Shown here piece by piece: positions 43,201 through 50,876 of a stretch of 64,000 nucleotides of DNA; the stretch's first letter is position 1; each line of letters begins with the position of its first letter. The notes under the pieces were generated by a model that worked only from the letters and a program-made list of their open reading frames with translations, did not search any database and was not told the origin of the DNA. The position numbers were made by a program, and so were the translations under genes. This DNA is from Cytophagales bacterium (GTDB lineage: Bacteria > Bacteroidota > Bacteroidia > Cytophagales > Spirosomataceae): contig JAAFKE010000003.1 in NCBI GenBank assembly GCA_013298215.1, forward strand, positions 62,001 through 126,000, written 5' to 3'.

Positions 43201-43974
43201 AAAAGTCGAAAACACCAACTCGGGGTCAATCGTGAGTGGCAACTCGGCGTTGTAGCCCTTCGGAAAATCGAATTGAAGCGTATTTGCGTCCAAACGAATT
43301 TGGGTTTCAACGCCTTTGTTTTTTTCGTCAATCTCCTGAAAACTATACGGTTGCAGCTCTCTTACGCTCCCAAATGCCGTTTTTACGAACAACTGATTGT
43401 TCCCAACGCTCACCTGGTCTGCGCCTTCGTAGCGCATTTGTATTTGTTTGGGATTGGCCTTGGCTGCAACTTCAAACTCATATTTTAGGGTCTGTCGGTA
43501 GGTATAGATTTTAAGGTCAATGCCCGGGTAGAGCCCTTCGTACTCAACCTGGCCAAACGAAGCCACGCCCTGTGCCCAGCGGCTGGGGTCGTTTCCGATG
43601 AAATAATTGCGATTTTCGGCCACTTTGTGGTCTGCCTTCATTTGCACGTTTGGGCTACTCCCTTCAAAAAAAACCTCGACGGCCTGCGCCTTTATGCCCT
43701 CGCTGGGTTGGCCGTTGGCAAGTATGGGCGCATTTTTGGCGGTGGGTTTATTGCCCGCGTGGCGTTTGCTGAGTGCCTCCGTGTCGTAGAAAACGTAGAG
43801 CATCGAATGGCTTTTGAGGAACAAAAAACCGCCCGGAACGTCGGCGCGGTAGCGCACGGCGGCGTCCCATTGCCCCTGATTTTTTATAAAATGAACCGCC
43901 GAAGTACCCGCCACCTGCGCCCGAACGGTGAAAATGCCCAGGAACGAAAACACAAAATATCTGACTATACGCAT
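40228..43974 (-). CDS. Very large secreted protein with SBBP propeller, PKD/Ig repeats and gliding-motility C-terminal domain
   Basis: Secreted 1248-residue protein. The signal peptide MRIVRYFVFSFLGIFTVRA begins at the ATG 43974; a TTG at 43998 would add 8 residues. The N-terminal domain is followed by SBBP-type propeller repeats (LLYATFIGGGNTETPNSM, LLGSTYVGGRGNDGVSQ, LLWSTYLGGSDFDAAYG). A PKD domain lies at about 790-870 and three Ig-like repeats of the form DTTIC-x-GNSVRL...YVWSPGQTLSDT follow. A second PKD (WTFGDGKT) precedes the C-terminal domain NNVITPNGDGKNDLF to NGLYYYLLTTPNG. That last domain is the type B sorting signal of the Type IX secretion system (CHU_C family). The protein is therefore exported through T9SS and attached to the cell surface. 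Its target is unknown; adhesion or gliding is plausible. Confidence 0.88.
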   Translation of the reverse strand: MRIVRYFVFSFLGIFTVRAQVAGTSAVHFIKNQGQWDAAVRYRADVPGGFLFLKSHSMLYVFYDTEALSKRHAGNKPTAKNAPILANGQPSEGIKAQAVEVFFEGSSPNVQMKADHKVAENRNYFIGNDPSRWAQGVASFGQVEYEGLYPGIDLKIYTYRQTLKYEFEVAAKANPKQIQMRYEGADQVSVGNNQLFVKTAFGSVRELQPYSFQEIDEKNKGVETQIRLDANTLQFDFPKGYNAELPLTIDPELVFSTFSGSTADNWGHTATFDADGNLYAGGSVFSAEYPTTLGAYQSKQGGKVDIGITKYSPDGKKLLYATFIGGGNTETPNSMIVNSKGELVIMGTTGSSDFPVGANGYKKTFSGGSSYVPSGNTIRDGAINFTAGTDIFVAKLSKDGTQLLGSTYVGGRGNDGVSQTAFFNTPTQEIAIVEIRNYGDDLRGEVVLDKDDNVYVASSTLSTDFPVLNAPQPRSGGAQDGVVFKLDAALNNLLWSTYLGGSDFDAAYGLKVGPSGAVYVCGQTRSPNLTASRDAHHPAIGGVEDGFIAKYQTNNLQRLTYVGTPNTEVCYMIDLDKEENIYVLGLTNGRALYPSTIGTYFNNRGAQFIHCLDASLSTTLFSTVLGSGRGTPDISPTAFSVNDCGNIYLAGWGGVTNSATNHSPFSSTKDLPVTANAYQKNTSGNNFYLAILEKGAKSLLYATYFGTAVSGSQNKGDHVDGGTSRFSKDGVVYHSTCACDGSLFPTTSGAWSEKNNSSNCNNAAFKFDLDRIRAAFDTYEGTRKNILEGCAPLTLDLQNVSVNGKTYQWDIDGNVISRDPLQAKVTFDKPGEYKITLRAFNPLVCNRGVDVATRTIVVRQINAKATGDTTVCSDVAAQLKAEGGTTYLWTPSAGLTNPAVANPTAKVKTTTVYSVKISNAVCDVTKTITVKIDNVKPDFVAGRDTTICAGNSVRLFAQGAALRYVWSPGQTLSDTARNSVVASPRQTTVYTVVATYADGCKPTKNVTVRIDDSKPDFFVSPDTTICVGTSVQLLARGAARFGWARNPTLSDTTVSNPVAKPQQNTTYTVTGLYADGCRPTKTVKVAIDRPLAVDFAVNQQYACGEPTSVSFTNNTAGASRSEWTFGDGKTERATTPAISTYSNDGSYSVVLKATSAAGCEYSVAKMIDVQNLNQLNNVITPNGDGKNDLFVVRIKNAALEINDRWGRGVFKADNYQSDWGKDVQNGLYYYLLTTPNGQRCKGWIQVLE

Positions 43975-44001
43975 CGAAATAAGACTAATACCCACCAAAA
44001 T

Positions 44002-44619
44002 TCATTTATAATCGGCTAAATTAACGATATTACTACAAAAATCGTACTCATTTTGTTGGTTAGAACAGATAATTAACAACTGACCTGCGGTTTGGGTTTG
44101 AACCGTGGCCCGGTACCAATCTGCTCCTGCGGCATCGAGGTTGGCGGTTGGCTCGTCGAGCATCACAACGGGGACATCCGAAAAAAACGCCAGGCCAAGT
44201 TTGAGGCGCTGTTTCATGCCCGACGAAAAATATTTGATGGGCTTGTGCAACGCCGCTGTGAGCCATAGCAGCTCGGCCAAATCTACGGCCCTGAGGCTGT
44301 TTTTGAACGGTTTGAACTTTTGATGAAAAGCCACCACCTCCAAAAAACTAAACTCCTCAATAAGCTCCATGTAGGGCGCGGCCAATACAATTTGCTTGTA
44401 CCAGTCGTCTTCGCTGAGTACGCTCGCGGGGGTTTGGTAGCGTATCTGACCCTCGGTGGGCGGCACAGCACCCGCCAAAACTTGCAACGCCGTGGACTTG
44501 CCGCTGCCGTTTGCCCCCACAAAAGTGTAGCTCTGCCCCGTTTGTAGATTGAGTTCTAAACCGCGAAATATCCACTCTCGGTTAAATTTTTTGCCTACGT
44601 TCTGGGCTGTGATCTGCAT
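44002..44619 (-). CDS. ABC transporter ATP-binding protein (single, short)
   Basis: One nucleotide-binding domain of 205 residues. Walker A is FVGANGSGKSTALQVLAG; the Q-loop region is QIVLAAPYMELIEEFSFLEV; the signature FSSGMKQRLKLGLAF replaces the usual LSGGQ with FSSGM, as in many Bacteroidota GldA/CcmA-type exporters; and Walker B is VVMLDEPTANLDAAG. The H-loop His seems to be replaced (LLIICSNQQNEYDFC has Asn/Gln where His is usual), which could impair hydrolysis. No permease gene is adjacent. It ends just before the giant T9SS substrate gene on the same strand. The transported substrate is unknown. Confidence 0.85.
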   Translation of the reverse strand: MQITAQNVGKKFNREWIFRGLELNLQTGQSYTFVGANGSGKSTALQVLAGAVPPTEGQIRYQTPASVLSEDDWYKQIVLAAPYMELIEEFSFLEVVAFHQKFKPFKNSLRAVDLAELLWLTAALHKPIKYFSSGMKQRLKLGLAFFSDVPVVMLDEPTANLDAAGADWYRATVQTQTAGQLLIICSNQQNEYDFCSNIVNLADYK

Positions 44620-44737
44620 GATGATCTAAAATGATGTAGTACGGTGCTGGTTCACAAAATTCTGCATTTAAACCCGGTTGGCAAAATTTAACTGCCCAAC
44701 ACTGCGTTGTGTTGGCGAGCAAGCCGAAGTTTTGTTG

Positions 44738-44745
44738 TAATTTTG
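44738..44745 (+). promoter_or_regulatory. Putative -7 element of the surface-glycan operon
   Basis: TAATTTTG is an exact TAnnTTTG match, 64 bases before the PhyH ATG. TTG at 44712-44714 could be the -33 element with a 23-base spacing. Confidence 0.45.
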
Positions 44746-44809
44746 GGATCGATATTTGTAGTGCTTTTCAAAAAAGGGGGCGTTTGATTTGCTCCCAAAA
44801 AACAGACCT

Positions 44810-45628
44810 ATGTTACAGGAACAATACAAAAAAGACGGATATTTGTTGATAAAAGGAGCCTTAGACAAAGCAGTCGTGGGCAGCATATACCGCGAAGCAC
44901 GCCAGATATTTGGCCAGCAGATCAAAAAAACACTCGGGCAAAACGTGGACATCGACGACCGCGATGCCTTTGAAAACGCCATGTACGCATTTTTTGAGAA
45001 AGATTTTGAAGCCTTCCGCAACACTGGCCTCACGGTGCAACACGGCATTGGCCTCCACAAATTGGGCACGAGCGATGCCATTCTCGACCTCATAAAATCG
45101 GTCGGCGTGGCACAACCCGTCATTGCGGTGCGCCCCGCGATGCAGTTTAACAGTCGGTTTTTGGCAAAAAATGGGAGTAATCACTGGAAACTGGGCGCAC
45201 ACCAAGACTGGCGCACGGGGCAGGGATCGTTGGACAGTGCCGTGATCTGGTTTCCGATGGTGGAGGCAGGAGCCGAAATTGGTGCGTTGCAGGTCATTCC
45301 TGGCAGCCACACGTGGGGGCTGATGGCCGCCAACACAACCGGCTACGCGGGCAGCATAACCGACAACCTGAAAGAAGAAGACTACGTGCAAACAACCTAC
45401 GAACCAGGCGATGTGCTGATATTTTCGGCCTTTTTGGTGCATCGTTCGGGCGACAACTCAACCAACAACATTCGCTGGTCGGTGCAGTTGCGGTATAACA
45501 ACCTGGCCGAAAGCACCTTTATTGAGCGCGGCTACCCGATGCCCTACATCTATAAACCACAAGAAGAATTGGTGACCCCCGATTTTCCGAAGGCGCAACA
45601 AATTCAGGCCCTTTTTGCGGCCAGCTAA
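44810..45628 (+). CDS. Phytanoyl-CoA dioxygenase (PhyH) family protein
   Basis: Non-haem Fe(II)/2-oxoglutarate oxygenase of 272 residues. Iron ligands are in LGAHQDWRTGQGSLDS (H-x-D) and the distal His in FLVHRSGDNSTNN, followed by RWSVQLRY, where the Arg binds 2-oxoglutarate. The N-terminal helix YKKDGYLLIKGALDKAVV is typical of the family. I chose the ATG at 44810; an upstream TTG at 44789 would add 7 residues. It is first in a likely operon with two glycosyltransferases and an O-antigen ligase-like protein, so its substrate may be a sugar or lipid in surface glycan. That is inference from position. Confidence 0.85.
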   Translation: MLQEQYKKDGYLLIKGALDKAVVGSIYREARQIFGQQIKKTLGQNVDIDDRDAFENAMYAFFEKDFEAFRNTGLTVQHGIGLHKLGTSDAILDLIKSVGVAQPVIAVRPAMQFNSRFLAKNGSNHWKLGAHQDWRTGQGSLDSAVIWFPMVEAGAEIGALQVIPGSHTWGLMAANTTGYAGSITDNLKEEDYVQTTYEPGDVLIFSAFLVHRSGDNSTNNIRWSVQLRYNNLAESTFIERGYPMPYIYKPQEELVTPDFPKAQQIQALFAAS

Positions 45629-45658
45629 CGGCCGAGTGGCTCCAATGTTATTTTTCAA

Positions 45659-46729
45659 ATGAACAAACTGCTGTACATTTCGCTCAATGACGGTTCGGAT
45701 ATGCGAATCAACAAAGAAGTGAGAACCCTCGCAACCCGATTTGAGGTTGATTTTGTGGGAATAGCCCAAAACGAAGACAATGCTTTTGTGCGCCCCTTTG
45801 TTCACGAAATGACCCTGGTGGCTGGCGAGCGCCGCCAGCTTAAAACCCTGCTCAAATTTGTGGTTTTGGTGGCTCGGAAAATCCTAACCCAGCGCTACCA
45901 CTCCGTTCACGTCATCAACGAACAGCCACTGCTGTTGCTGTATCCATTTTTGTTTCTTCAAAAACACGTCGTTCTCGATCTTTTCGATTCGTTGTTTTTA
46001 ATGAAAAACAAGGGGGGAAATCAGTTGGCTTGGCTCAAAAAAATGGTGTACGCACCCGCTCACGTACTGATCGTGACGGACGAAAACCGACGGACGCTCC
46101 TGCCCGATGGTTTACAAAGGGCGGCAGTGGTGGTGCAGAATTACCCGTATAAATTGGGAGATACTCCGCCAAAAAAACGAGACAACCACCTCACTATCAT
46201 GTACTTTGGCTGGCTCGGTACCACTCGCGGAACGCACACCATTGAGCAACTTCTGCTGGCCGATGCCACCGTACACGTTCTAATGGCGGGCTGGTGCGGC
46301 GATGCGGCCAGCGAAAATCTGGCCAAACACCCCAACGCTACTTGGCTTGGCGTATTGCCCCAAAAGGAGGCCATGCAAGTGGCCGCTCAACGCGCCGACT
46401 ACATCATGTGCGTGTATGCACCCGTGGAGCAAAACAACATCAACGCCAGTCCCAACAAAATATATGATGCCATCCAAACGCGCACGCCCGTGGTAATGAA
46501 CCCCGAAGTGCGCGTACACGCGTTCGTAAAACAACACAATTTGGGGTACGTCATGGATCAGTATGAAGCACCTGATTACCCAAAAATGGCCGCCGACCTG
46601 TTGAGCCAGCGCCAAAATTACCGTTTCGACGACCAGCTGGTGGGTGCCTTCACCTGGGAAAACGTGGAAAAACAACTGATAGAAGCCCACGCGGGCTCGT
46701 TTGTACCCCGACCCGAAATGCCGCAATGA
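45659..46729 (+). CDS. Glycosyltransferase (GT4-like)
   Basis: A two-domain GT-B-type protein of 356 residues. The N-terminal domain opens NKLLYISLNDGSDMRINKEV and contains HVINEQPLLLLYPFLF and VVLDLFDSLFLM. The C-terminal domain holds TIMYFGWLGTTRGTHTIEQL, ADATVHVLMAGW, the family-like NINASPNKIYDAIQTRTPVV, and NLGYVMDQYEAPDYP. That last region corresponds to the nucleotide-sugar binding E-x7-E area of GT4, here with Asn/Lys in place of the first Glu. The donor and acceptor sugars are unknown. The end overlaps the next gene by 4 bases (ATGA), so the two are coupled. Confidence 0.78.
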   Translation: MNKLLYISLNDGSDMRINKEVRTLATRFEVDFVGIAQNEDNAFVRPFVHEMTLVAGERRQLKTLLKFVVLVARKILTQRYHSVHVINEQPLLLLYPFLFLQKHVVLDLFDSLFLMKNKGGNQLAWLKKMVYAPAHVLIVTDENRRTLLPDGLQRAAVVVQNYPYKLGDTPPKKRDNHLTIMYFGWLGTTRGTHTIEQLLLADATVHVLMAGWCGDAASENLAKHPNATWLGVLPQKEAMQVAAQRADYIMCVYAPVEQNNINASPNKIYDAIQTRTPVVMNPEVRVHAFVKQHNLGYVMDQYEAPDYPKMAADLLSQRQNYRFDDQLVGAFTWENVEKQLIEAHAGSFVPRPEMPQ

Positions 46730-47829
46730 AAATACTTTTTTGCACCAACGCCTTCGAGACTGTCACGAACGGCCCCGCCAAGTTTGCCAATCTAATTCTG
46801 GACATCAATACTTTATTTCCCGCGCATCAAATACAAATACTGACCGAAGACGTGTCGTCGTCGCGGGCGTTTGTTCATAAAATGGAGGTTAGCGTTCCTG
46901 CACCGTTGCGCTTTTTTGGGCAAATACTCCGCAGTTTTCAGTACCACCGCCGCGCCATGCAAATTCGGAGAGATTTCGACTTCGACGTGATCGTTTACAA
47001 CAATGCGCTGGTGGGTTGGTGGAGTGCCGTGCGGTTTAAAAACAGCGTTGGCATGATAAACGACTACACGAATGCCTCCTGCCAACTACGCGATTTTAGG
47101 CCCGAGTACCGATTTGTTCAAGAATGGATATTTAAACAAATCGAACACTTTTCGACCCTCTTTTTTGGGAAAATAATTACCAATTCTGACTATTTAACAC
47201 AGCTCATAGTCGGCGAATATCCCAACATAAAAACCAAAGTGCACCGGCTCTACAAGGGCATCGAAGCACCCGAATCGGTGCGCGCGTTTAGACCTATATC
47301 GGGCATGGTGCGGGTTCTTTTTGTGAAAAGAGACTACCCGCTCGGGGGCTTTTTTACCCTCATTGCCGCCCTAAAACAACTCAAATACCCCGTCGAACTC
47401 ACCGTAGTTGGCCCCTGGGAAAACCAACGTGCAACGATCCAGCAACACGCAGAGGCAAATTTGGCGATCATATTTTTGCCCTTTCAAACCCAAAAACAAG
47501 TGTTTGCATTGTACCAAGCCACCGATATTTTCTGCGTACCGTCGCACAAAGAGGCTTTTGGGGTGGCCAACTTAGAAGCCCTGGCGCGGGGTGTGTCAGT
47601 GGTCACGTCCAACGCGGGCGGCATTCCAGAGGTACTAAACTACGGCAAATGCGGCTGGCTCGCGCCCGTGGGCGACGCCCCCGCGCTGGCTCAGGCCCTC
47701 ACCGAGTGCATTGAAAATGAGGAACTTCGCCGCCAAAAAACCGAGAACGGTCTGCAGTTTTGCCAGCAATTTTTTAAGGAAAAGTTATTGCGTAATTTTG
47801 TGGATATTTTAGATCGTCCAATTTCTTGA
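46726..47829 (+). CDS. Family 4 glycosyltransferase
   Basis: Retaining GT-B glycosyltransferase of 367 residues. N-terminal acceptor half: LFCTNAFETVTNGPAKFANL and FDVIVYNNALVGWWSAVRF. The C-terminal donor half has the classic FCVPSHKEAFGVANLEALAR with its E-x7-E motif, then VVTSNAGGIPEVLNYGKCGW. It overlaps the preceding gene by 4 bases and the following one by 4 (TTGA). The three enzymes are thus translationally coupled and probably build one surface polysaccharide or lipopolysaccharide unit. Sugar specificity cannot be predicted. Confidence 0.9.
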   Translation: MKILFCTNAFETVTNGPAKFANLILDINTLFPAHQIQILTEDVSSSRAFVHKMEVSVPAPLRFFGQILRSFQYHRRAMQIRRDFDFDVIVYNNALVGWWSAVRFKNSVGMINDYTNASCQLRDFRPEYRFVQEWIFKQIEHFSTLFFGKIITNSDYLTQLIVGEYPNIKTKVHRLYKGIEAPESVRAFRPISGMVRVLFVKRDYPLGGFFTLIAALKQLKYPVELTVVGPWENQRATIQQHAEANLAIIFLPFQTQKQVFALYQATDIFCVPSHKEAFGVANLEALARGVSVVTSNAGGIPEVLNYGKCGWLAPVGDAPALAQALTECIENEELRRQKTENGLQFCQQFFKEKLLRNFVDILDRPIS

Positions 47830-49124
47830 ACTTTTCTCCCCAGCAATTCGTCGGGTCTCCCAAAGAGGCCGCCTCCATCAACCGCGAACCAGTCTTCGTG
47901 GCCCTGACCCTCAACGCCGCGCTGGTCATTGTGGGCTACGGCCTGGCGGTTATATCGGGCAACGCCACGGTGGAGGCCATGCGACTCATCAAAAACGGGG
48001 TGCTTTTGCTGTCGATCCTCAACCTGTTCAACCAAAACAACGTGGTAGCCCAGGTGGCGTTCTCCCAGCAGACCAAGGTGTTTATAATTGGCGGACTCTT
48101 TATGATCTTTTCATTTTTTTCGAGCGATTTCAACACCGCCATTTCGTCCACCCTCACCTGCGTGGTTCCGCTGGTGTACGTGGCGGTTTCGGTTATGTAT
48201 TTGCTTACCAAATACGCCAAACACGACGTTCTCAACGCGCTGCTCAACGCCACAAACTGGATTTACTTTATTCCTATCATCAGTTTTTTTCTAACTGGCG
48301 GCAGCATCACCAACACCAACATTTATTACGTAGATACCGAAAACGCGTCTGCCTTCTACTCCAACCACTACGGCTGGGCGGGCACTTTGTTTTTGCTAAC
48401 AGGCATAGACCTCCTCAAAAACTACACACTACCCACGTGGCGCAAAATATTTTTGTACGTGTTTTGCCCCATTGCGGCGTATCTGACGCTTATTTCGGGC
48501 AACCGCACGTCGTGGTTGTCGCTGGGGGTGGTGAGTATTATTTTCATTTTGCAGTACAAGCAGCTCTCCGTAATCAATAAATTACTGCTGAGTTTATTTC
48601 CCATTTTTTTGGTCATTTACCTGGCCCAAGACCCCACATCGTCGGTTAATGCGCGTTTGGAGAAGTCAAAAAAGCAGTACAACGAAGGCGAAACGCGGTT
48701 TAATAATAGCCTCATTGCGGCGCGGTATTTCAACGACCGCCCCTACCTGTGGCTCACTGGCGTGGGGTTGTTCAACCCCGAGATATTGAAAGACAAAAGC
48801 CTTATTACCAACTACCACAACTCCTACAACGAGGTGCTGTTTGGGACGGGTGTTTTGGTCTTTTTGTTTTTTTTATACCTATTTCTCTGGCAACCGCTCC
48901 GCAAATACCTCAAATACTACGCCCGCAGTTACCTTTTCTTACCGCCCATTCTAATCATTCCATTCTTTGAAAGTAATCTTACGGGTGGGCAATTTTTGTT
49001 TTATCCGTGGTTTATCTTCACCATTTTGCTGGGTAGCCAGTCTATTTACGACATATTTTTGGTGCGCGCCACCCTCCAAGAGCGCGAGGCCGAATCGCAG
49101 ATTATCAAACAAAAAGAAAAGTAA
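47826..49124 (+). CDS. O-antigen ligase / polymerase-like membrane protein
   Basis: Polytopic membrane protein of 432 residues with about 10-12 hydrophobic segments. The Wzy/WaaL-type signature lies in the large periplasmic loop and the helix after it: LWLTGVGLFNPEILKD and NYHNSYNEVLFGTGVLVFL, the N-H-N/E-x-G pattern of the O-antigen ligase family. ISGNRTSWLSLGVVSIIF is the other conserved block (GNRTS). It starts at a TTG (47826) overlapping the previous stop. It probably polymerises glycan or transfers it to lipid; polymerase and ligase cannot be told apart from sequence. Confidence 0.83.
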   Translation: MNFSPQQFVGSPKEAASINREPVFVALTLNAALVIVGYGLAVISGNATVEAMRLIKNGVLLLSILNLFNQNNVVAQVAFSQQTKVFIIGGLFMIFSFFSSDFNTAISSTLTCVVPLVYVAVSVMYLLTKYAKHDVLNALLNATNWIYFIPIISFFLTGGSITNTNIYYVDTENASAFYSNHYGWAGTLFLLTGIDLLKNYTLPTWRKIFLYVFCPIAAYLTLISGNRTSWLSLGVVSIIFILQYKQLSVINKLLLSLFPIFLVIYLAQDPTSSVNARLEKSKKQYNEGETRFNNSLIAARYFNDRPYLWLTGVGLFNPEILKDKSLITNYHNSYNEVLFGTGVLVFLFFLYLFLWQPLRKYLKYYARSYLFLPPILIIPFFESNLTGGQFLFYPWFIFTILLGSQSIYDIFLVRATLQEREAESQIIKQKEK

Positions 49125-49273
49125 ACGGGTGGGTGGGTGAGGTATCCAATTTTATAATTCAGCACCTGGAACCGAATAAGTATATTTGTGAGCGGATGCC
49201 TGCCTCGTAGAAAGCGTGGTAGGCGGTTATTTTAAAACTGCCATTTGACAGACAAAACCAACCAAAATATTTG

Positions 49274-49281
49274 TATCTTTA
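49274..49281 (+). promoter_or_regulatory. Putative -7 element of the AT-rich Rpn-type gene
   Basis: TATCTTTA is one base off TAnnTTTG and lies 22 bases before the ATG. Confidence 0.3.
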
Positions 49282-49303
49282 TAAGGGATAATTTCATTCG
49301 ACA

Positions 49304-50206
49304 ATGAACAAAAAACTTATTCGATTTGACTGGGCGATAAAACGGCTTTTGAGAAATAAAGCCAATTTTGGTATTTTAGAAGGGTTTTTGAGCGAATTGC
49401 TCTTTGACAGTATTCGTATTGAGAAAATACTGGAAAGTGAGTCAAATCAGGAAACAGAAGATGATAAATTTAATCGGGTGGATATTCTTACCCAAAATTC
49501 TAAAAATGAGTTAATTATCATCGAAATTCAAAATACTTATGAGATTGATCGCGCGGCGAACCGTTATCTCCAAAGAATGGCTTACGGTGCTTCAAAAGCA
49601 TTGACAGAAAACCTCTCTTTGGGGCAAGCATATTCTGAAATAAAAAAAGTAATTTCTATCAATATTGTTTATTTTGACCTCGGACAAGGACAAGATTATG
49701 TTTACAAAGGTGGCACGGTTTTCAAAGGACTGCACCAACACGACACCTTGACACTTTCTAACAAACAACAGATTGCGTTTTCAAAAGAAAATATATCCGA
49801 TATTTTCCCAGAATATTATATTATCAAGGTTAATAAATTCAACAATATTGCCAAAGATACATTGGACGAATGGATTTACTTCTTGAAAAACAGTGAAGTA
49901 AAAGATGAGTTTAAAGCAAAGGGATTAAAACAAGCAGGCGAAGTTTTGGACATTATGAGACTTCCGCAAAACGACCAATATAGTTATAATCGTTACTTGG
50001 ATTATTTACATTACAAGGCAAGTGAAATACTTTCTTTACAGTCAGAAGCAGAAGATAGAATTAGACAAGACGAAAGGCTGAAAGCTAATATTAAACTTGC
50101 CGAAAACTTAATTTTAAAAGATACAGCCGACCAATTTATAGCTGATGTAACTGGACTGACATTGGAACAAATTAAAGAAATAAGAGCTAATTTGACGAAA
50201 AAGTAA
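49304..50206 (+). CDS. Rpn family / PD-(D/E)XK nuclease family transposase
   Basis: A 300-residue PD-(D/E)XK protein of the Rpn/putative-transposase group. The N-terminus is IRFDWAIKRLLRNKANFGIL and EGFLSELL. The nuclease core is RVDILTQNSKNELIIIEIQN (D, then E-x-Q). NRYLQRMAYGASKALTENLS and VISINIVYFDLGQGQDYVYK are standard for this branch. The C-terminal end LTLEQIKEIRANLTKK resembles the short repeat tail of the family. The gene is much AT-richer than the backbone and uses different codons, a sign of recent transfer. I found no flanking repeats. It is only distantly like the Rpn gene at 23.4 kb. Confidence 0.85.
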   Translation: MNKKLIRFDWAIKRLLRNKANFGILEGFLSELLFDSIRIEKILESESNQETEDDKFNRVDILTQNSKNELIIIEIQNTYEIDRAANRYLQRMAYGASKALTENLSLGQAYSEIKKVISINIVYFDLGQGQDYVYKGGTVFKGLHQHDTLTLSNKQQIAFSKENISDIFPEYYIIKVNKFNNIAKDTLDEWIYFLKNSEVKDEFKAKGLKQAGEVLDIMRLPQNDQYSYNRYLDYLHYKASEILSLQSEAEDRIRQDERLKANIKLAENLILKDTADQFIADVTGLTLEQIKEIRANLTKK

Positions 50207-50373
50207 CTGTGTAGCGATAGTATTTGCAAAAAAGACAAATGGAAGTCTGAAAATAGTATGCCTTTGCCAAAAGAATTAGTATAAAATGCGGGAGACAAAA
50301 GCCGCACCCAATCTGAGACGCTAACTCCCCTCCATCAGCATCCTTCTGCGACCCATTTTACAGAACTATCCAC

Positions 50374-50838
50374 TCAGTAAGTAGCCTCGTAGCTGATCTC
50401 AAAATCTATTTTTTGCCACAAACGCCGCTCTACTTTGACGGGAAAAATATTGTTGGCATCGTCGAGCTGATTGGCATAAAGTCCTTTTTCTTCCCGCACA
50501 AACACCGAATAATACCCCGCTGGCAGTGATACGCAGAAGGTGCCGTCTTTTTTAGACTGTACGCTTCGGATCAAGCGACTTTTGGGGTTGCGGTAAAAAC
50601 CAGCGTCGTTGGTCGTTTGCGACACGTTGGTGAGTTCGTAGATCAGCACCTGCCGCACCACGGGCCGCCCCTTGCTGGCGGGCACATCGGGCGAGGGCAT
50701 ATTGTTTCCTGACCTCCACGTGACGGTGCCGCAAATACCCTGCGTTGGTGGTTTTTTGGTCTTTTGCGGCTGAGAGGAGCCCGCCAAACTCACAAAAAAC
50801 AGTGCAACGGCCACGGCAGTAAATTTCGCTGATTTCAT
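50374..50838 (-). CDS. Exported carboxypeptidase-regulatory-like / SdrD-B-like protein
   Basis: A 154-residue exported protein. The signal peptide from the ATG at 50838 is MKSAKFTAVAVALFFVSLAG; a longer frame to 50877 overlaps the upstream stop and adds a polar stretch before it. The mature part is one beta-sandwich-like domain: GICGTVTWRSGNNMP, then VRQVLIYELTNVSQ, SVQSKKDGTFCVSLPAGYYS and VFVREEKGLYANQ. This pattern (G-T-F-x-v-x-L-P-x-G-x-Y) is the transthyretin-like fold of carboxypeptidase regulatory domains. The exact role is unknown. It follows the rhodanese-thioredoxin gene and is probably cotranscribed. Confidence 0.65.
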   Translation of the reverse strand: MKSAKFTAVAVALFFVSLAGSSQPQKTKKPPTQGICGTVTWRSGNNMPSPDVPASKGRPVVRQVLIYELTNVSQTTNDAGFYRNPKSRLIRSVQSKKDGTFCVSLPAGYYSVFVREEKGLYANQLDDANNIFPVKVERRLWQKIDFEISYEATY

Positions 50839-50876
50839 GGCACTGAAACGACGAATGGTCCGAAACCGTATGCACA

